This document shows, one piece after another, positions 9,313-20,542 of a stretch of DNA of 64,000 nucleotides. The stretch is taken from assembly GCA_025738555.1 (NCBI GenBank), contig JAOVFP010000006.1, positions 124,001-188,000 on the forward strand, given 5' to 3'. Both the position numbers and the translations under genes were made by a program. Under the pieces are notes generated by a model that was given only the letters and a program-made list of their open reading frames with translations, made no database searches and was not told where the DNA came from. The DNA comes from Cyathus striatus (taxonomy: Eukaryota > Basidiomycota > Agaricomycetes > Agaricales > Nidulariaceae). Positions within the stretch are counted from its first letter, which is position 1. Every line of letters starts with the position of its first letter.

Positions 9313-12048
9313 CTACGCGAGACCAAGCTTCCTCATTTGTCTCTCAATCACAACAGCATAATCGTCCATACCACCACTGAGCGGCTTCACACGCCCCTTT
9401 GGACCGACAGCGTAAACAGTCCCCTTTCCACTCTGGCCTGTATCATCGTCCTCATCATTTCCCTCGTCACTTTCTCCATCGCTATCGCCTAAGCGAGGTA
9501 CAGCATGTTCACCTTCGATCACGCAGCGCACGAAGTGGCGGTCGTGGCTGACAAGGAGAACCGCGCCGGTGTATTTTCGTAAAGCCTGAATCAGCGCCAC
9601 GATAGTGTCCTTATCAAGATGGGTGGTGACTTCGTCAAGTACAAGGAGATTGGGCGCCGGGTATACCACTATTGCGAGCGCTAGGCGGACCTAGAGTTGT
9701 TGGCGTGTTATAGTTATCAAACTGTATCATGGATAGGGTCAAGAACGCACCTTTTGCCCTCCGGAGAGGGTACTTATCGGATTGGCAGCTGTACGTCCAT
9801 GGAGTCCAAACGACCCCAGACAAGCCCTAGCAGCCGATTCATCTACATCGATCGATGGAGAAGCGCTCTGTAGCGTGTCCAGGAAATAGCGTACTGCTGA
9901 GGTACTCGCCATCTCAGCGCTCGTTAACGCCTCTACGGAATGTTGATCGAAGTACCCGAGGCGTAGCCGTGGGTGTCGTTCGATGCTGCCTTTCTTCGGG
10001 ACCAACCCTCCTATCCCAGTGAGCAGCTTCACCAGCGTCGATTTGCCTTCCCCGTTCTTGCCCACCAGCCCTATACGGTCCCCAGGATATATCGTGATTG
10101 ACACATCTTCGAGGACTTTAGCGGCAGAGCGGGGATAGGAAAATGTAATGTTGCTAGCAGAGATGAGGGAGCCCGGGAATCGCAATGGCTCTGGGCTAGG
10201 AATGACAAGCTTAATAGGTTTGTCCAGCTCCTCAATCTCAATCTCCTCACGGGAGGTGAAGTGATATCCCGCATTATCGCGATTAAGCTTAAACCTAGCA
10301 ATGCACATCGTCAAAATCAAAACAAGTAACGAATAGAAAGGAACCCACCGACCACCTTTCGCATTCCTTTCCATCCCCCACCTATCATCCAATTTCTTCT
10401 GCCTAGACTTAGCCATCTTCGCACGATTCATATCGCCAGTGGCTTTAGCAGTCCTCAACCCTTGCTCAATAGTCTTCTCAACCGCCACCCGCTTCTTATC
10501 CAACGCTTCCTTCATCCGAATCTTGCCTTTCCGCTCTACCCGCATGTCCTGCTCGTATTCGGTGAGATTGCCATCGTAGTACGTGAGTGACTTGTTCCGC
10601 AGGATGATGGTTTCCTGTGCTATGGCGTCGACGAATTCGCGGTCGTGTGCGATTACGACTACGGTGGAGGGAACGGTTTCAAGGTGCTTTTGGAGCCAGG
10701 AGACGGAGAGGATGTCGAGGTAGTTTGTTGGTTCGTCTAGCATTAGCTGTGGGGAAGTAGGTAAGCACTGAGATTGGCACATACAATGTTCTGGTACGTA
10801 CGATGTCGGGCTTTTGCAAGAGAGCATTTGCCAATGAACAGCGTGAACGCCATCCACCGCTCAGAGTGGTGAATTTAGCATCTAGCTGCTCCTTCTTGAA
10901 TCCGAGACCTAGGAGGATTGAACGAACTCTTGCTTCCGTCGTACCAGCATCGAGCTATGTTGTCGATTGGCATCAGCATCTAGCTTGAGGGACTGCTCAG
11001 CTAAAACACTCACGGCGTCCAACTGGTTCTGAACGTTATCGAGCACTTCAGCTGCTTCAAGTGTGATTTGAGAATCAGGTATACCCCAGTCGCTATTAGC
11101 GAGCCTAAAGCAGTTATAAGAGTTAGACCTGGCAGATGACGCTGGAACCATACCGTTGCTCGAGCTCTGCGACCGCTGCCTCGGCCTTGAGTAAATCCTT
11201 GCGAGCTTGGTTTCCTCGGGCACCACTACGCCGGAGAGCAATCTTTTGAGCTTCTTCAAGATCATCCTTGGCGCGTTGAAGCTTCACAGTGAACAATGCA
11301 TGTGCGATATCGTTGACGTTTGTCGAGGTATCATGCGCACTCTGCAGAACTTAGGGAGGAAGCATTACGACGTACACGCTTAGTTTAACGATACTAAAGT
11401 CACATACGTTTCTGCTCAACCAAAGCGCGTTCACGCCGTCTATCACTTTTCACTACACGTTGGGTGACTGTAAGCTCGGCGTCGAATTGGGTTCCTTCAG
11501 CTTCGCCTGCTAAGAGATCAGAAGCAGTGTTGTCATCGTCTTCGACTTGTGATACGAGGAGGAGTCGAAGGTTGTCAGCGATTCCCGGGATAAGTCGGTC
11601 TGCGATGGCTTTAAGCAGAGCTAAATACGGCATGTTCGGATGTATTTTCAACAAAAAAAACTTAGGGGACGTACTGGACTTTCCTTCGCCATTCCGACCG
11701 ATCAGCTACAGACGCATTGTCAGCTGCCATCTACAGCTTATAAGCATAGCACATATCCTTACAGCATAATGAACTCCTGACTTGAGGCGTAAGTGCGCAT
11801 CGACGAGAAGGTCGTTTTGTCCGATGGAAATGTTCACCGTTTGGAGATCGATCTATGCGGGAATTGTTAGATTCTAGTCTAATTTTTTCAAAGTCCGAAG
11901 TCCAGAGTAAACCTACCTCAGTCGATAGAGTGGTAAGGGTATCCACGTGGAATCGAGAGGTCTGAGAGGTAGCAACGATGGTAGGCTTTGTATTGCCCTT
12001 CCCTGCTGCAGTTTTGCGTTTTCCGTCGGAAGAATTCGCAGTAGACAT
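9313..12048 (-). CDS. ABC-F family ATPase (two nucleotide-binding domains)
   Basis: Soluble ABC-F protein, a family that acts in ribosome-linked translation or biogenesis (yeast Arb1 and Gcn20 are members), not a transporter. Ten exons (minus): 12048-11917, 11852-11763, 11705-11675, 11620-11408, 11349-11154, 11104-11014, 10954-10802, 10746-10349, 10294-9751, 9690-9313; all nine introns are 49-64 nt and keep frame, giving 741 residues. Domain 1: Walker A GRNGEGKS (77-84), signature LSGGW (282-286), Walker B LMLDEPTNYLD (303-313). A charged linker follows. Domain 2: GKNGEGKST (513-521), LSGGQK (611-616), LLVLDEVTTHLD (631-642). The last motif departs from the usual DEPTNHLD but keeps the catalytic glutamate. 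An acidic C-terminal patch precedes the end. It has no long N-terminal extension. The intact copy of the relics at 1.4-4.3 kb. Confidence 0.9.
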
Positions 12049-13446
12049 GGTCAAGTGTATACGAGTTCTTGCTTGGTATGAAGAGATGTTGATAAGTTGA
12101 GTGCTGCCATGGTCAGGTATTTAGAACGAACGGCGTCCTAGAGTCAGATGAGTCGGAACCGTGGAGAAAAACGTTGTCGAAAAGAAGACGTGGAAACTTG
12201 ACATTCGCTCCGGCAGAAACGGTGCCGCTGGCATCCGGATTCCGGAGGACATGGAATCATCATATGATGTCTTTGACTCTGGGTCCGAATGCTGCATTAT
12301 CATTGCACTGCATTGCATTCTACGCAAGTCGAATGACTCGGACCCGGAACATTGACTCTTGGTTGACTCAGCTACAACTTTTTCGAAATAATACCTTATA
12401 ATATCGCAATATACATGATAGGAGAGTTTCAATACAAAATATATCTGCAGACAGGCAACGAACGAGCCCGAGAAAACCTTGTCATAAGCAAGTTTAAAGT
12501 TCAAATAACTCATTTGGTTGAACTTACAGTCTTACAACACATCCATAGCTTCAGCCAGTACGTCTAGTCCATGAGTCTCTTTGTGAGTGACGTCATTAAT
12601 CTCCGGGGTTCTGGGTCAATATCACCGTCACATTTCTGGACTGCTTTCAAGAGTCCTGATAAACTGCCTTGGTGCTCAATACATCAAGTGCAAGCTATAC
12701 ATATTTCAGCTTGGTTGGACTGCAGAGATCTGCTACAAACTCTGAAACCCTACCTTTGGTAGATGGGTGCGCTGAGTAAGGTACATACTGGGTAGAAACA
12801 AGTGTTTTACTTTAAATATCTACTCCGTTTCCATATTATTATTTGACTTACATCTGTCACGTTAAACTATAGACAAAATTTCGATTGACCAGTAACTTTC
12901 TAGTATATTGAACATTCGGTTCTTCAACGCTGATTACATAATGTACTTGGCTGTAATTATGGCAACTTCTCAAGACTTCGTCAACTAATTTTCATCGTTT
13001 CAACATCATTTATGGTACATGATTTCATTTACCTGGAGCACTAGACATTATTTGTGAGTTTCCAATGATATATTTATTTGAGGATTTGGTAAGTAACATA
13101 GCCCGTGGAGTCGGCGGAGGCGGTCCACTTCACAGATCGTACAGGGCAATACAGGGGTCGTATAAACTCCTGAAGTTAAAAGTGGGGTGCTTCCAACCAA
13201 TGGCTGCGCATTAGATACACGAAGTAATTTACTTAAGTACTGCAAGTTCCCTTTATGGTTTTTACTGTATTCACCTGACCATTGTAAGTCTGGCATATTG
13301 AGTGTCGGATGACGATACGATTCATATGACCTGGCTCATCAACAAGTAAACAGGAATTTCATTATGAAATTGGAGTTTGATTTTGACGTCACTTATGTCA
13401 AGGTATGCGAAGGGGGGATGTAATTGGATCCGATTCAAGTCCACTT
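12049..13446. other. intergenic, no supported gene
   Basis: Short ORFs on both strands (for example 12121-12513 minus) lack domains and overlap each other. A weak inverted repeat with GGGTCCGA and TCGGACCC occurs around 12280-12350. Otherwise nothing was recognised. Confidence 0.4.
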
Positions 13447-13480
13447 CCTTCCACAAACAGCGGACCTCCAGGTATAAAAG
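13447..13480 (+). promoter_or_regulatory. conserved I66-family promoter block, copy A
   Basis: CCTTCCACAAA, then GACCTCCAGG directly followed by TATAAAAG, about 70 nt before the ATG. The same block precedes I66 copies B, C, D and E, so it is probably the core promoter with TATA box plus a shared upstream element. Confidence 0.6.
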
Positions 13481-13546
13481 CTGGGAAGTAGTGTTTGGAA
13501 GAGTCATTCCACACCTCTACATCTCAATTACAACTACTGCTATAAT

Positions 13547-14168
13547 ATGTCTATCGCAGAAGGAACCTACGAGATTGCAAAGAATTTGGGCAATCAAAGT
13601 CTCTTCCTAGAGAAAGGAAGTGAGAACGTCCCTATCGTCGTCCTTCCGTTCAGGCCAGTTAATCCAGATCAATTTAAGGTCTGCCTAATTTCGTCCCACC
13701 ACGTAGCCACTACTGATGAATAACTAACTAACATTAAAAATATTAGTGGAAATTCGAGAAATGTTCCAACGGTAACTATCATATTCGGAACGAAGCCTTC
13801 GATGGAAAATACTACCTGGCTCCGATTGACCTGAAAGTCAACGCGCATCTTGTTTCCAAGACTGAAGCCTTCGAATGGCGCATTCAACCTACTAGCGAAG
13901 AGAATTTTTATCAGTTAGCGCTATTATACTGAGCGTAAGAATTTAAATTGTTAACATTTTCCACAGCATCGTCGTTCCAGGCGGCCCTGTTGATGGAGAC
14001 GATGAGCTTGCCGCGGATTTTTCTCTCGAACACATCTTTCCACCCAGGGTAAGTTGCCGTGATTCTGTCAATACTCTTGTGAAGAATTTCAACTGTTGGA
14101 TGTAGACTGCCTTGCGACCTCTTCATGTTCGCGACGTTAACCAGGCCTGGTTCTTGAAGGAGCTTTAG
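13547..14168 (+). CDS. I66-type (cospin-like) serine protease inhibitor, copy A
   Basis: Small beta-trefoil inhibitor of the fungal I66 family, which blocks serine proteases and is thought to deter feeding animals or protect tissue. Exons 13547-13678, 13747-13913, 13967-14048 and 14106-14168 give 147 residues. It starts MSIAEGTYEIAKN, has NGNYHIRN, YYLAPIDLK, FEWRIQP and IVVPGGPVDG, and ends AWFLKEL. No signal peptide. Intron phases (0, 2, 0) are shared with the other family copies. Intron 1 has an unusual GTCTGC donor. No inactivating change was found, so it is one of three apparently intact copies (with D and F). Confidence 0.75.
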
Positions 14169-14390
14169 GAGCTTTGTACAATACCGATCGATATGTACTG
14201 TGATGTAGTATTGGCAGGATAGGAGAGTAGGTATTATCGTTTGATAAAGATTGTTGCCTCGGAGTCACACGTTCTAAATCAAGACCCACTTCAGCCATCC
14301 TGCCCTAACTACTCAAAGATATGAACAGCTACATAAATACTGCGCTATTTTCACAATTCTGAGCCCTGAAATTTGCCATTAATATGTATC

Positions 14391-14937
14391 ACACGGCGGG
14401 TTTTTTGCTGTCATGTAACGATCGGGGGTTGGCCTGTACTAGGAGCTGTCATGTACCAGAAGTAGTCGCGGCGGTCACCCTTAATTGAACTGATTCGAAT
14501 TCTGCTGAAGAACAAAGGAAAATATCACGTGACCCGAGACTCTTAAAGGCAAACTAGGATGAGGGACTAGTCAGGGGAGACGAGTCAGTTACGTAATATT
14601 TTAATATGGTTCACAATTCTAGCGAAACTTTACTTTTCACAGTTGTGCAACACAAAAAAAAATAGAATATGTAGCCATAGTGCTGCTGTATTGTATTTAC
14701 TATATTATTATTACATATAGAACACACTAATGCCATGTATATATAATATTTCTTAATTTCTAATGATGTCTAGACTTACTGCCCCCGGTGCTTTGTTCTC
14801 CATCAATCAATGAACCGTTCAATTTCATGTGACATGCGTGACTGTTTTTCTACATGACAGTACCAAGGACAGGCCAGTTCCGATCGCTACATGACAGCAA
14901 AAAACCCGCCGTGTCATTGTAAGCGTAAGATACATAT
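14391..14937. mobile_element. non-autonomous TIR element (MITE-like), about 550 bp
   Basis: The left end ACACGGCGGGTTTTTTGC, followed by TGTCATGTA and CGATCGG, returns inverted at 14878-14915 with over 30 matching bases and weaker similarity farther in. An AATATGTATC stretch just outside both ends is also inverted, so the true ends may lie at about 14381 and 14937. No ORF. The right end abuts the stop codon of the next gene. Confidence 0.65.
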
Positions 14938-14941
14938 TATG

Positions 14942-15931
14942 TTAGTAGCCTGAGTCACTAGATAGATCTTCGTCTAATTCATCACTGTCCAGTTCATCGC
15001 TATACCGCGAAGAGTACGATATTGAGTCTTCATCCCAGTGCCATTCATCAATATTGACTTTCCCGCTTTCTATCCTTTCCTGCCATATTTCAATAGGCTC
15101 CGCATCTTCCGGCGAATTCAGTACTACAATCCTTGAGTCCAGGGCTTTCCATTTCGTAACCCGGTTATTAATCGTAATACGCGACACCAAGTCGTAGTCA
15201 ACGAATATGACAATGGTCCTAAGGTGTTTGGCATTCTGGATAAGAATTTTGAGATTGCTCAATACCACTCCAGTGGATTTTCCGACTGCCATTGCAACAT
15301 ATGTAAGTGCAGGAAGCATTTTAATCCCGGTCGCTGGTATTTCATGTTGCGCACTGACGAAGAGTGGTTCTAGGGTTAGATATGTTACATGAGGAAGCTC
15401 TCATCCCAACTTGGATAACATGCGTAGCGCATCGAAGGTTGAATCTAGGGAGCGAAGTGGTTGAGCCGTGATACGCTCCCAAATAGCCGTGTCAGCATGT
15501 TCCGACCAAATCGCCAGGTGCTGGATCCCGGAGCACACAGAAAGCACACGCAGAGTAAACTGCCTGGAGACTTCCTTGCCCAAGAAACAAACATTTTTGA
15601 CGTTATCCTGAAAAAATGTTTTGGGCTTAGATTGTAGAGCGACGTTGAAGAGCGAAATTTTCCGGGGGAGGTCTTCTATTAACTTTCTCGTGAAGTCATA
15701 GATGCTGGATACACCAAACTTAAGAGTTTCGTATAGGATTGGCTCTACACTTTTCTAGAATTCAGTGAACTATACAGTATATACGTATTATGATAACCAA
15801 AATATATCTTACCATTTTTGCACTCGTTTGGAAACAGTTGCCAAGCGCGCATCTGTGCGACGATATGGGTGGCTGTAGATAACCCACCGAAATATCTCAT
15901 CCTCAACCTCGGGTGGAAAATGAAACTGCAT
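14942..15931 (-). pseudogene. F-box protein gene with one nonsense codon (copy H1)
   Basis: Paralogue of the intact gene at 60147-61111. Exons on the minus strand: 15931-15813 and 15749-14942, separated by a 63-nt intron (GTAAGA donor) at the same site as in the paralogue; exon 1 is 119 nt in both. The protein begins FPPEVEDEIFRWVI (F-box-like), has LATVSKRVQK, a CSGIQHLAIWSEHA block and an acidic C-terminus rich in D, E and S. The frame is intact over 308 codons except for TGA at 15403-15401, where the sister copy at 57 kb reads CGA: a single C-to-T change at a CpG. It may be a recent pseudogene or a sequencing or allelic variant. Confidence 0.7.
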
Positions 15932-16088
15932 CTAAAGTGAAAGGTATAACAGAGAGGCTTAGATGAGAGGGAGCACGCTGAGGGAGCAAGAGCAAGGTGG
16001 GAGGCTCGAGGTCAAGCCGTCATGACCACGCCAGTTCTTGTTTGGTGCCACGTGGTAGCCATGTGATAGGCTGGTGAGTTCCATCTAG
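15932..16088. other. 5' flank of F-box gene H1
   Basis: Upstream region of the minus-strand F-box gene, ending at the left end of the 7.25-kb element. Similar CT/GA-rich sequence lies before the F-box copy at 56.5 kb. No gene. Confidence 0.4.
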
Positions 16089-16500
16089 TATACTGTATCA
16101 ATTCGAATAGATCGGCACCCCTCAAGAAGCGTGACAGGCTCAACCAGTGAGACATTTCGTCAACTGGGAAGTACAGTGTGACGCGCAAAAAATTTCGGCA
16201 TATTTATCAAATGTGTGTGTTTATCTCATAGAAATTCAATACGTACATGATGAGTTACGTAGTAGCTTAGCTGTAAATGGGGTTTAAATGTGCTCAGGAC
16301 GAAAATTTAAGCGAAAAGCTGTGAAACTGCTGGATCGATCCCAGGCTCCTAAAACCTGCCTCTCGTTGCGGTAGGGGGGGCCCCATCCTAGTAGTGTAAT
16401 ACATGATGTGTAATGAACAAACAAAACCAAAGTCAACTCTCCCCTCCCTACCGCACAGAGAGGCTGGCAAAATGTCCTGTCACGTGATAAAGTCACCTTC
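16089..16500 (+). repeat. left subterminal inverted repeat of the 7.25-kb element
   Basis: The terminal 26 bp are perfect; the interior matches the right end in blocks with indels. It contains a nested hairpin around 16355-16465 (CTCTCGTTGCGGTAG against CTACCGCACAGAGAG). Confidence 0.7.
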
Positions 16501-16640
16501 TGATGTGACATGAGAATGTCCCAAAATATCCCAATAAGCCCTAGGCTAGGGCTAGATTAAACTGACTCGGCTGATTAAATTTTTGAATTAAATTTAGGTA
16601 TATACACAAGCAGGAATAGCTGTACTATTGAATACAAAAC

Positions 16641-19369
16641 ATGTCTCTACCTAGCGGAAAGCTTTCAGACATACTCAATTTACTCTCTGCACGAAGAATT
16701 ACCATTGCTGAGTTGCTGATAGAGCTGCTAAGCAACTCAACCCTCGCACACCACGAGCAATTAGAGGACCTAGTGACACATGTGAATGGATTATTTACCA
16801 CACTAGCAAGAAATCCTGCAACCGCTGCAACAGCCAAAGAATGGAGTTGCCTTATGCAGAACCAAGTGTATACCCAAGAAATGGCTGCCCTAACAGATAA
16901 GCAAGCCGGGTTTCACTTCGGTGCTAATAGTACAACACAAAGCAAATTGTCTAGTTTCAGCTTAGCAGAAACAGCGAAGAAGATGAAGGAAATCGCACCA
17001 ACTTTGTGGAATTTACTGTCCACTCTGCTAAACATTGATTCTGAGAGGGGTCGTGGCTGAGATCGGAAGCGTTGAAAGTGAACAGCAAGAACAAGCAAGT
17101 CGACAACACACCAAGGTGGTGCAGGTATCCATACAAGGGGGAACGATGGTGACATAGACATGGTGGACATTGGAGAGAATTTGGAGGAGACCGAAGAACT
17201 GTGTGATATAGTCAATGATGGCGATGACTCTCCAGAGAACTTGGAAGACTTCTTAGAAGCACGCCGCCAAGCTCTGATTGTAATTGTAAGCTATAAGCAG
17301 AAATACAACTGTACAGAAGTTAGAACTTACTGTAATTTGCAGAAGCAGATTATAAGCATCAGCATAATGATGCAGAGCAATAATCAAGTTTGCAATGCAC
17401 TTCAGTCTGTTGTGGGACTCTTCTTACATTCATGTAATGCACCTGAGGCCGTCGTCGAACTCTTGAGCTGGGTTGGCCTATCTATTTCAACAACAGCTAT
17501 CAACCTAGCTGTTGCAAATCTGTTGCACGAGTCCCAATGTACCATGCGTGACTTGGGGAAGACATTTTTGACATCGTATGCATATGATAACCTTGATATC
17601 GATTTGAAACATGCAGTGCCGACGGTGGAGAAATCCCAAGATACACTGGTACACCTTACTACTGGTACCATGATTCCACTAGAGCACAGAGTGATGCTGG
17701 AGGACCTAGATTGTTCAGAATATCTATGGAAAAACTCGTTAAATAACCCCTCTGGAAACTCTGACAGTTTTATGATACCTTTCGACAAACTGCTGGACTA
17801 CTTTAGCAAGTTAGAGAAACCACATCCCTCAGGCTTGAACCAGCACGAGCATTATAACTAGTGGAAGTTCCTCTTTGACTTGGTTAACTTTGGACCTGAA
17901 TATTTTCAGCGGTTTCGAAAAATCCTAGGGGATCCAGAGGTTATTGAAGAGATAAAAATAACAAAAACACGACAGGTGCCCAACAAGACACTTGACCTCA
18001 GTCCTTCTACAGTGGCCCAAAATGCTGAAGCTCTTGAAAACTTTTTGAACCAAGCAGGTGTTGGTGATCCATCAAAGAACCATAATCTGCGAGCTGTTGG
18101 TAACAACGTGATAATAGTATTTGGAGATCTGCTTACCTTAGAACACATCCGAAGCCTTCTTGAATCTCGTTCCGCAGAGAAAACACCATGGAAGAGACTT
18201 CAGTTCATTATCGCTGTTATGGGACTGTTCCACCTAAAGATGGCATGTGCAGATGGGATATGGCGGATATTCATCAAATTGAAAACCACGGATACCGACA
18301 AAAATAGCCTGATAGAACAAGTAAAACAAATTTGGCCTAGAGAATCTGGAAAGATAGCAACTAAACCAGGGTTTCGGCGCATGCACGAAGTCATTCAACA
18401 TGTTGGAATCACTTCTCGTTTGGATGCATGGAGGGTAGAGGCTTCGAAGAAAGGCTTTTCAACACTCACTAAGTTTGCTGAGAGTAAGCCATTGTGGGAG
18501 GTGCTGAAAGAAATGGCAACAACACTAGTGTTAGAGCACATTGCGAATGGATCAACACTTAAAAACTTACGGATGCAAAACCCTAGCAAGTGCGACCAAG
18601 ATCGCGAGAACCTCCTAATGCGCCAACAGTACTTCTTGTTGTATGAAGAGATGTCGCATGCATTAAACTATGGAGACATTGGTCGCATTGAATTGTGCTT
18701 CCTTCCTTGGATGTTTATATTCCAAGGCTGTGGGAAACATAAGTATGCTGCAGAGATAAGGAGGTATTTGGAGAACATACACTTTAAGTACCCAAAAGGT
18801 CTGAGGTATGTGCAATGCTAGCATATAAATACATCACCTGTTAAAATCTCTTCAGTAGGGCAATCCAAATGAATATCCTATGTAATCCCACAGGCCAGAA
18901 GGGACACTTCAGAGCTATTGATTGGGTCGTCGAGCATAACAACCTATATATAAAGGTGAGTATAAATCAATAATCAGCTAGAACCTTAATAATTATTCAG
19001 AGGATATATGGCGGCAAATTTTTGAACCACATGAAATCAAGAATCCTTAAAGAGTCAGCACTGATAGAAGTATTCAAAAACATACATATGCAATTTGAAT
19101 CAATGTTTTGTTTGAAGCACAAAACAACCCGCCATTCACCACCAAAGATGAAAGCTACATTTGCAAAGCTAGGGGCATACATGTATGAAAACAAGGCTAG
19201 CGTGCAAGTACCAGGACGCTTATCAACATATTGTATACCGGATGCTATGGTAAAAGGAATGCACAGCTTTGTGACCCAACAATCAGCGATGTTTGAAGTG
19301 GAAGATGAGTGGGTAGACTTACCAGACGAAGATATGGAGGTAGAGGATGATGGGAGCCTTGAAGTGTAA
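16641..19369 (+). pseudogene. DUF6589 protein gene of the 7.25-kb element, interrupted by stops
   Basis: DUF6589 is a large Agaricomycete protein family of unknown function; its place in a TIR element makes it a transposase candidate, which is inference. One frame runs from the ATG at 16641 to a GTATGT donor at 18806, then exons about 18856-18955 and 19001-19369. Family landmarks: VNFGPEYFQRFRKIL, FGDLLTLEHIRSL, GLFHLKMACADGIWRIFI, GKIATKPGFRRMHEVIQHVG, NPTGQKGHFRAIDWVVE, and RHSPPKM near the acidic C-terminus. In-frame stops occur at 17058, 17073 and 17079 (TGA) and at 17859 (TAG, then WKFLFDLVNFG continues in frame), so this copy is inactive unless an unrecognised intron covers the first cluster. 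The acidic GDLLT and FHLKM motifs could include catalytic residues. Confidence 0.75.
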
Positions 19370-19370
19370 A

Positions 19371-20450
19371 CTAGATCTTCTCAGGTGGATGCGCAGCATG
19401 AAAAGGAGGAGCAAAGGGGGATGAAACAAAGAGAGATGAAGGAGATGAGATGAAGGGGGACGACGAAGAGGACGAAACGAAGGGGGATGATGACTGAAAG
19501 AGCGGAGCAAAAGGAGAGTCCAAGGGAGAGGGAGAAGAAGAGTGGGCGAAGAACTCATTGGGGAAATGAACTCGAGGTATAGGAGTGGGAGTACTGAGTA
19601 CATAGCTTCCTCCGTGAATCGGTGTGGCTGGTGGTGGAACTGGCTCCGATTGTTGATGATGGGCTTGGAGAGTCGACAAAGAAGGGGAGGAGATGATGTG
19701 TGCCACTGGCAGCGAACGCCGATGACAAGCTTGGAAAGTTGATGAAGAAGGGGTGGAGGTGATGTGGGCTAATGGCAGCGGTGGTACTGGCTCCAAACAA
19801 CGAACCGAGCCAGCCATTGGTCGAATAGTGGGAGAGGCGAAGATTGACAGCGGTGGTCGAATCGGCATGGCTGGCGGTGGGACTGGCTCTGAACGTTGAT
19901 GACGGGCTTGGAGAGTCGACGAAGGGGGGAGGTGATGTGGGCCAATGGCAGTGGTGGTACTGGCTCTGAATGACGAACCGAGCTAGCCATTGGTCGAACA
20001 GTGGGAGAGGCGAAGATTGACAGTGGTAGTGGTGGTACTGGCTCTGAGGGAGAGGTGAAGAGACGGGCTTGACGAATTGGAGAAGAATGCACTTGAGGGG
20101 TAAAGGCACCGGCTTGACGAGTGGGGGAAGGATGAACTTGTGTCGTGAACACTCCAGATGAAGAAGGGGCCGTTAAAAGGCCGGATGAAGAGGGGGGGGG
20201 GGAGGAGGAGGAGGAGAGGGAGGTGGTATGAGTAGGTCGAGGAATAGGTCGAGGTTGAGGTTGAGATCGAAGGGGGGTTGTAAACAGTCTTGAAGTTGCA
20301 CGTTGCACAGACACGTGCACTGCGTTCGTGGGTGCAGCATTTGAAGGTGGGGTGTTCTGGCATCGGAGTGTGTTCATGGGTGGTGGTGCATTCTGATCTG
20401 GATATCGGTCTCGAAATCACTTCGCCCTTGCTGCTATATTCATTGGGCAA
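19371..20450 (-). other. Pro/Ser-rich low-complexity region with degenerate tandem repeats
   Basis: On the minus strand several overlapping frames read as repeated EPVPPLPLAHITS and LSIFASPT-type units; the DNA repeats a TGGCAGTGGTGGTACTGGCTC-like segment three to four times (about 19740-20060). A frame starting near 20450 encodes PNEYSSKGEVISRP followed by Cys/His residues. It may be the remains of a third reading frame of the element or a 3' extension of the helicase. No single long frame is supported. Confidence 0.35.
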
Positions 20451-20542
20451 GACTGGTTAGATCCTGTATGTAAAGTTAGCACAATTGTAGCGAAGTAGAA
20501 CTCAGACGTACGAATGTGATTAGGATCACCGCATGCTGTACA

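Noticed and set aside
12121..12513. 130-codon minus-strand ORF as a gene
   Set aside because: No domain, no splice or promoter context, and overlapping frames of equal quality.
17402..17788. Minus-strand ORF of 128 codons
   Set aside because: Antisense shadow of the DUF6589 frame.
19319..20450. Several 150-200-codon minus-strand ORFs as separate proteins
   Set aside because: They overlap in different frames over degenerate tandem repeats; none is preferred.
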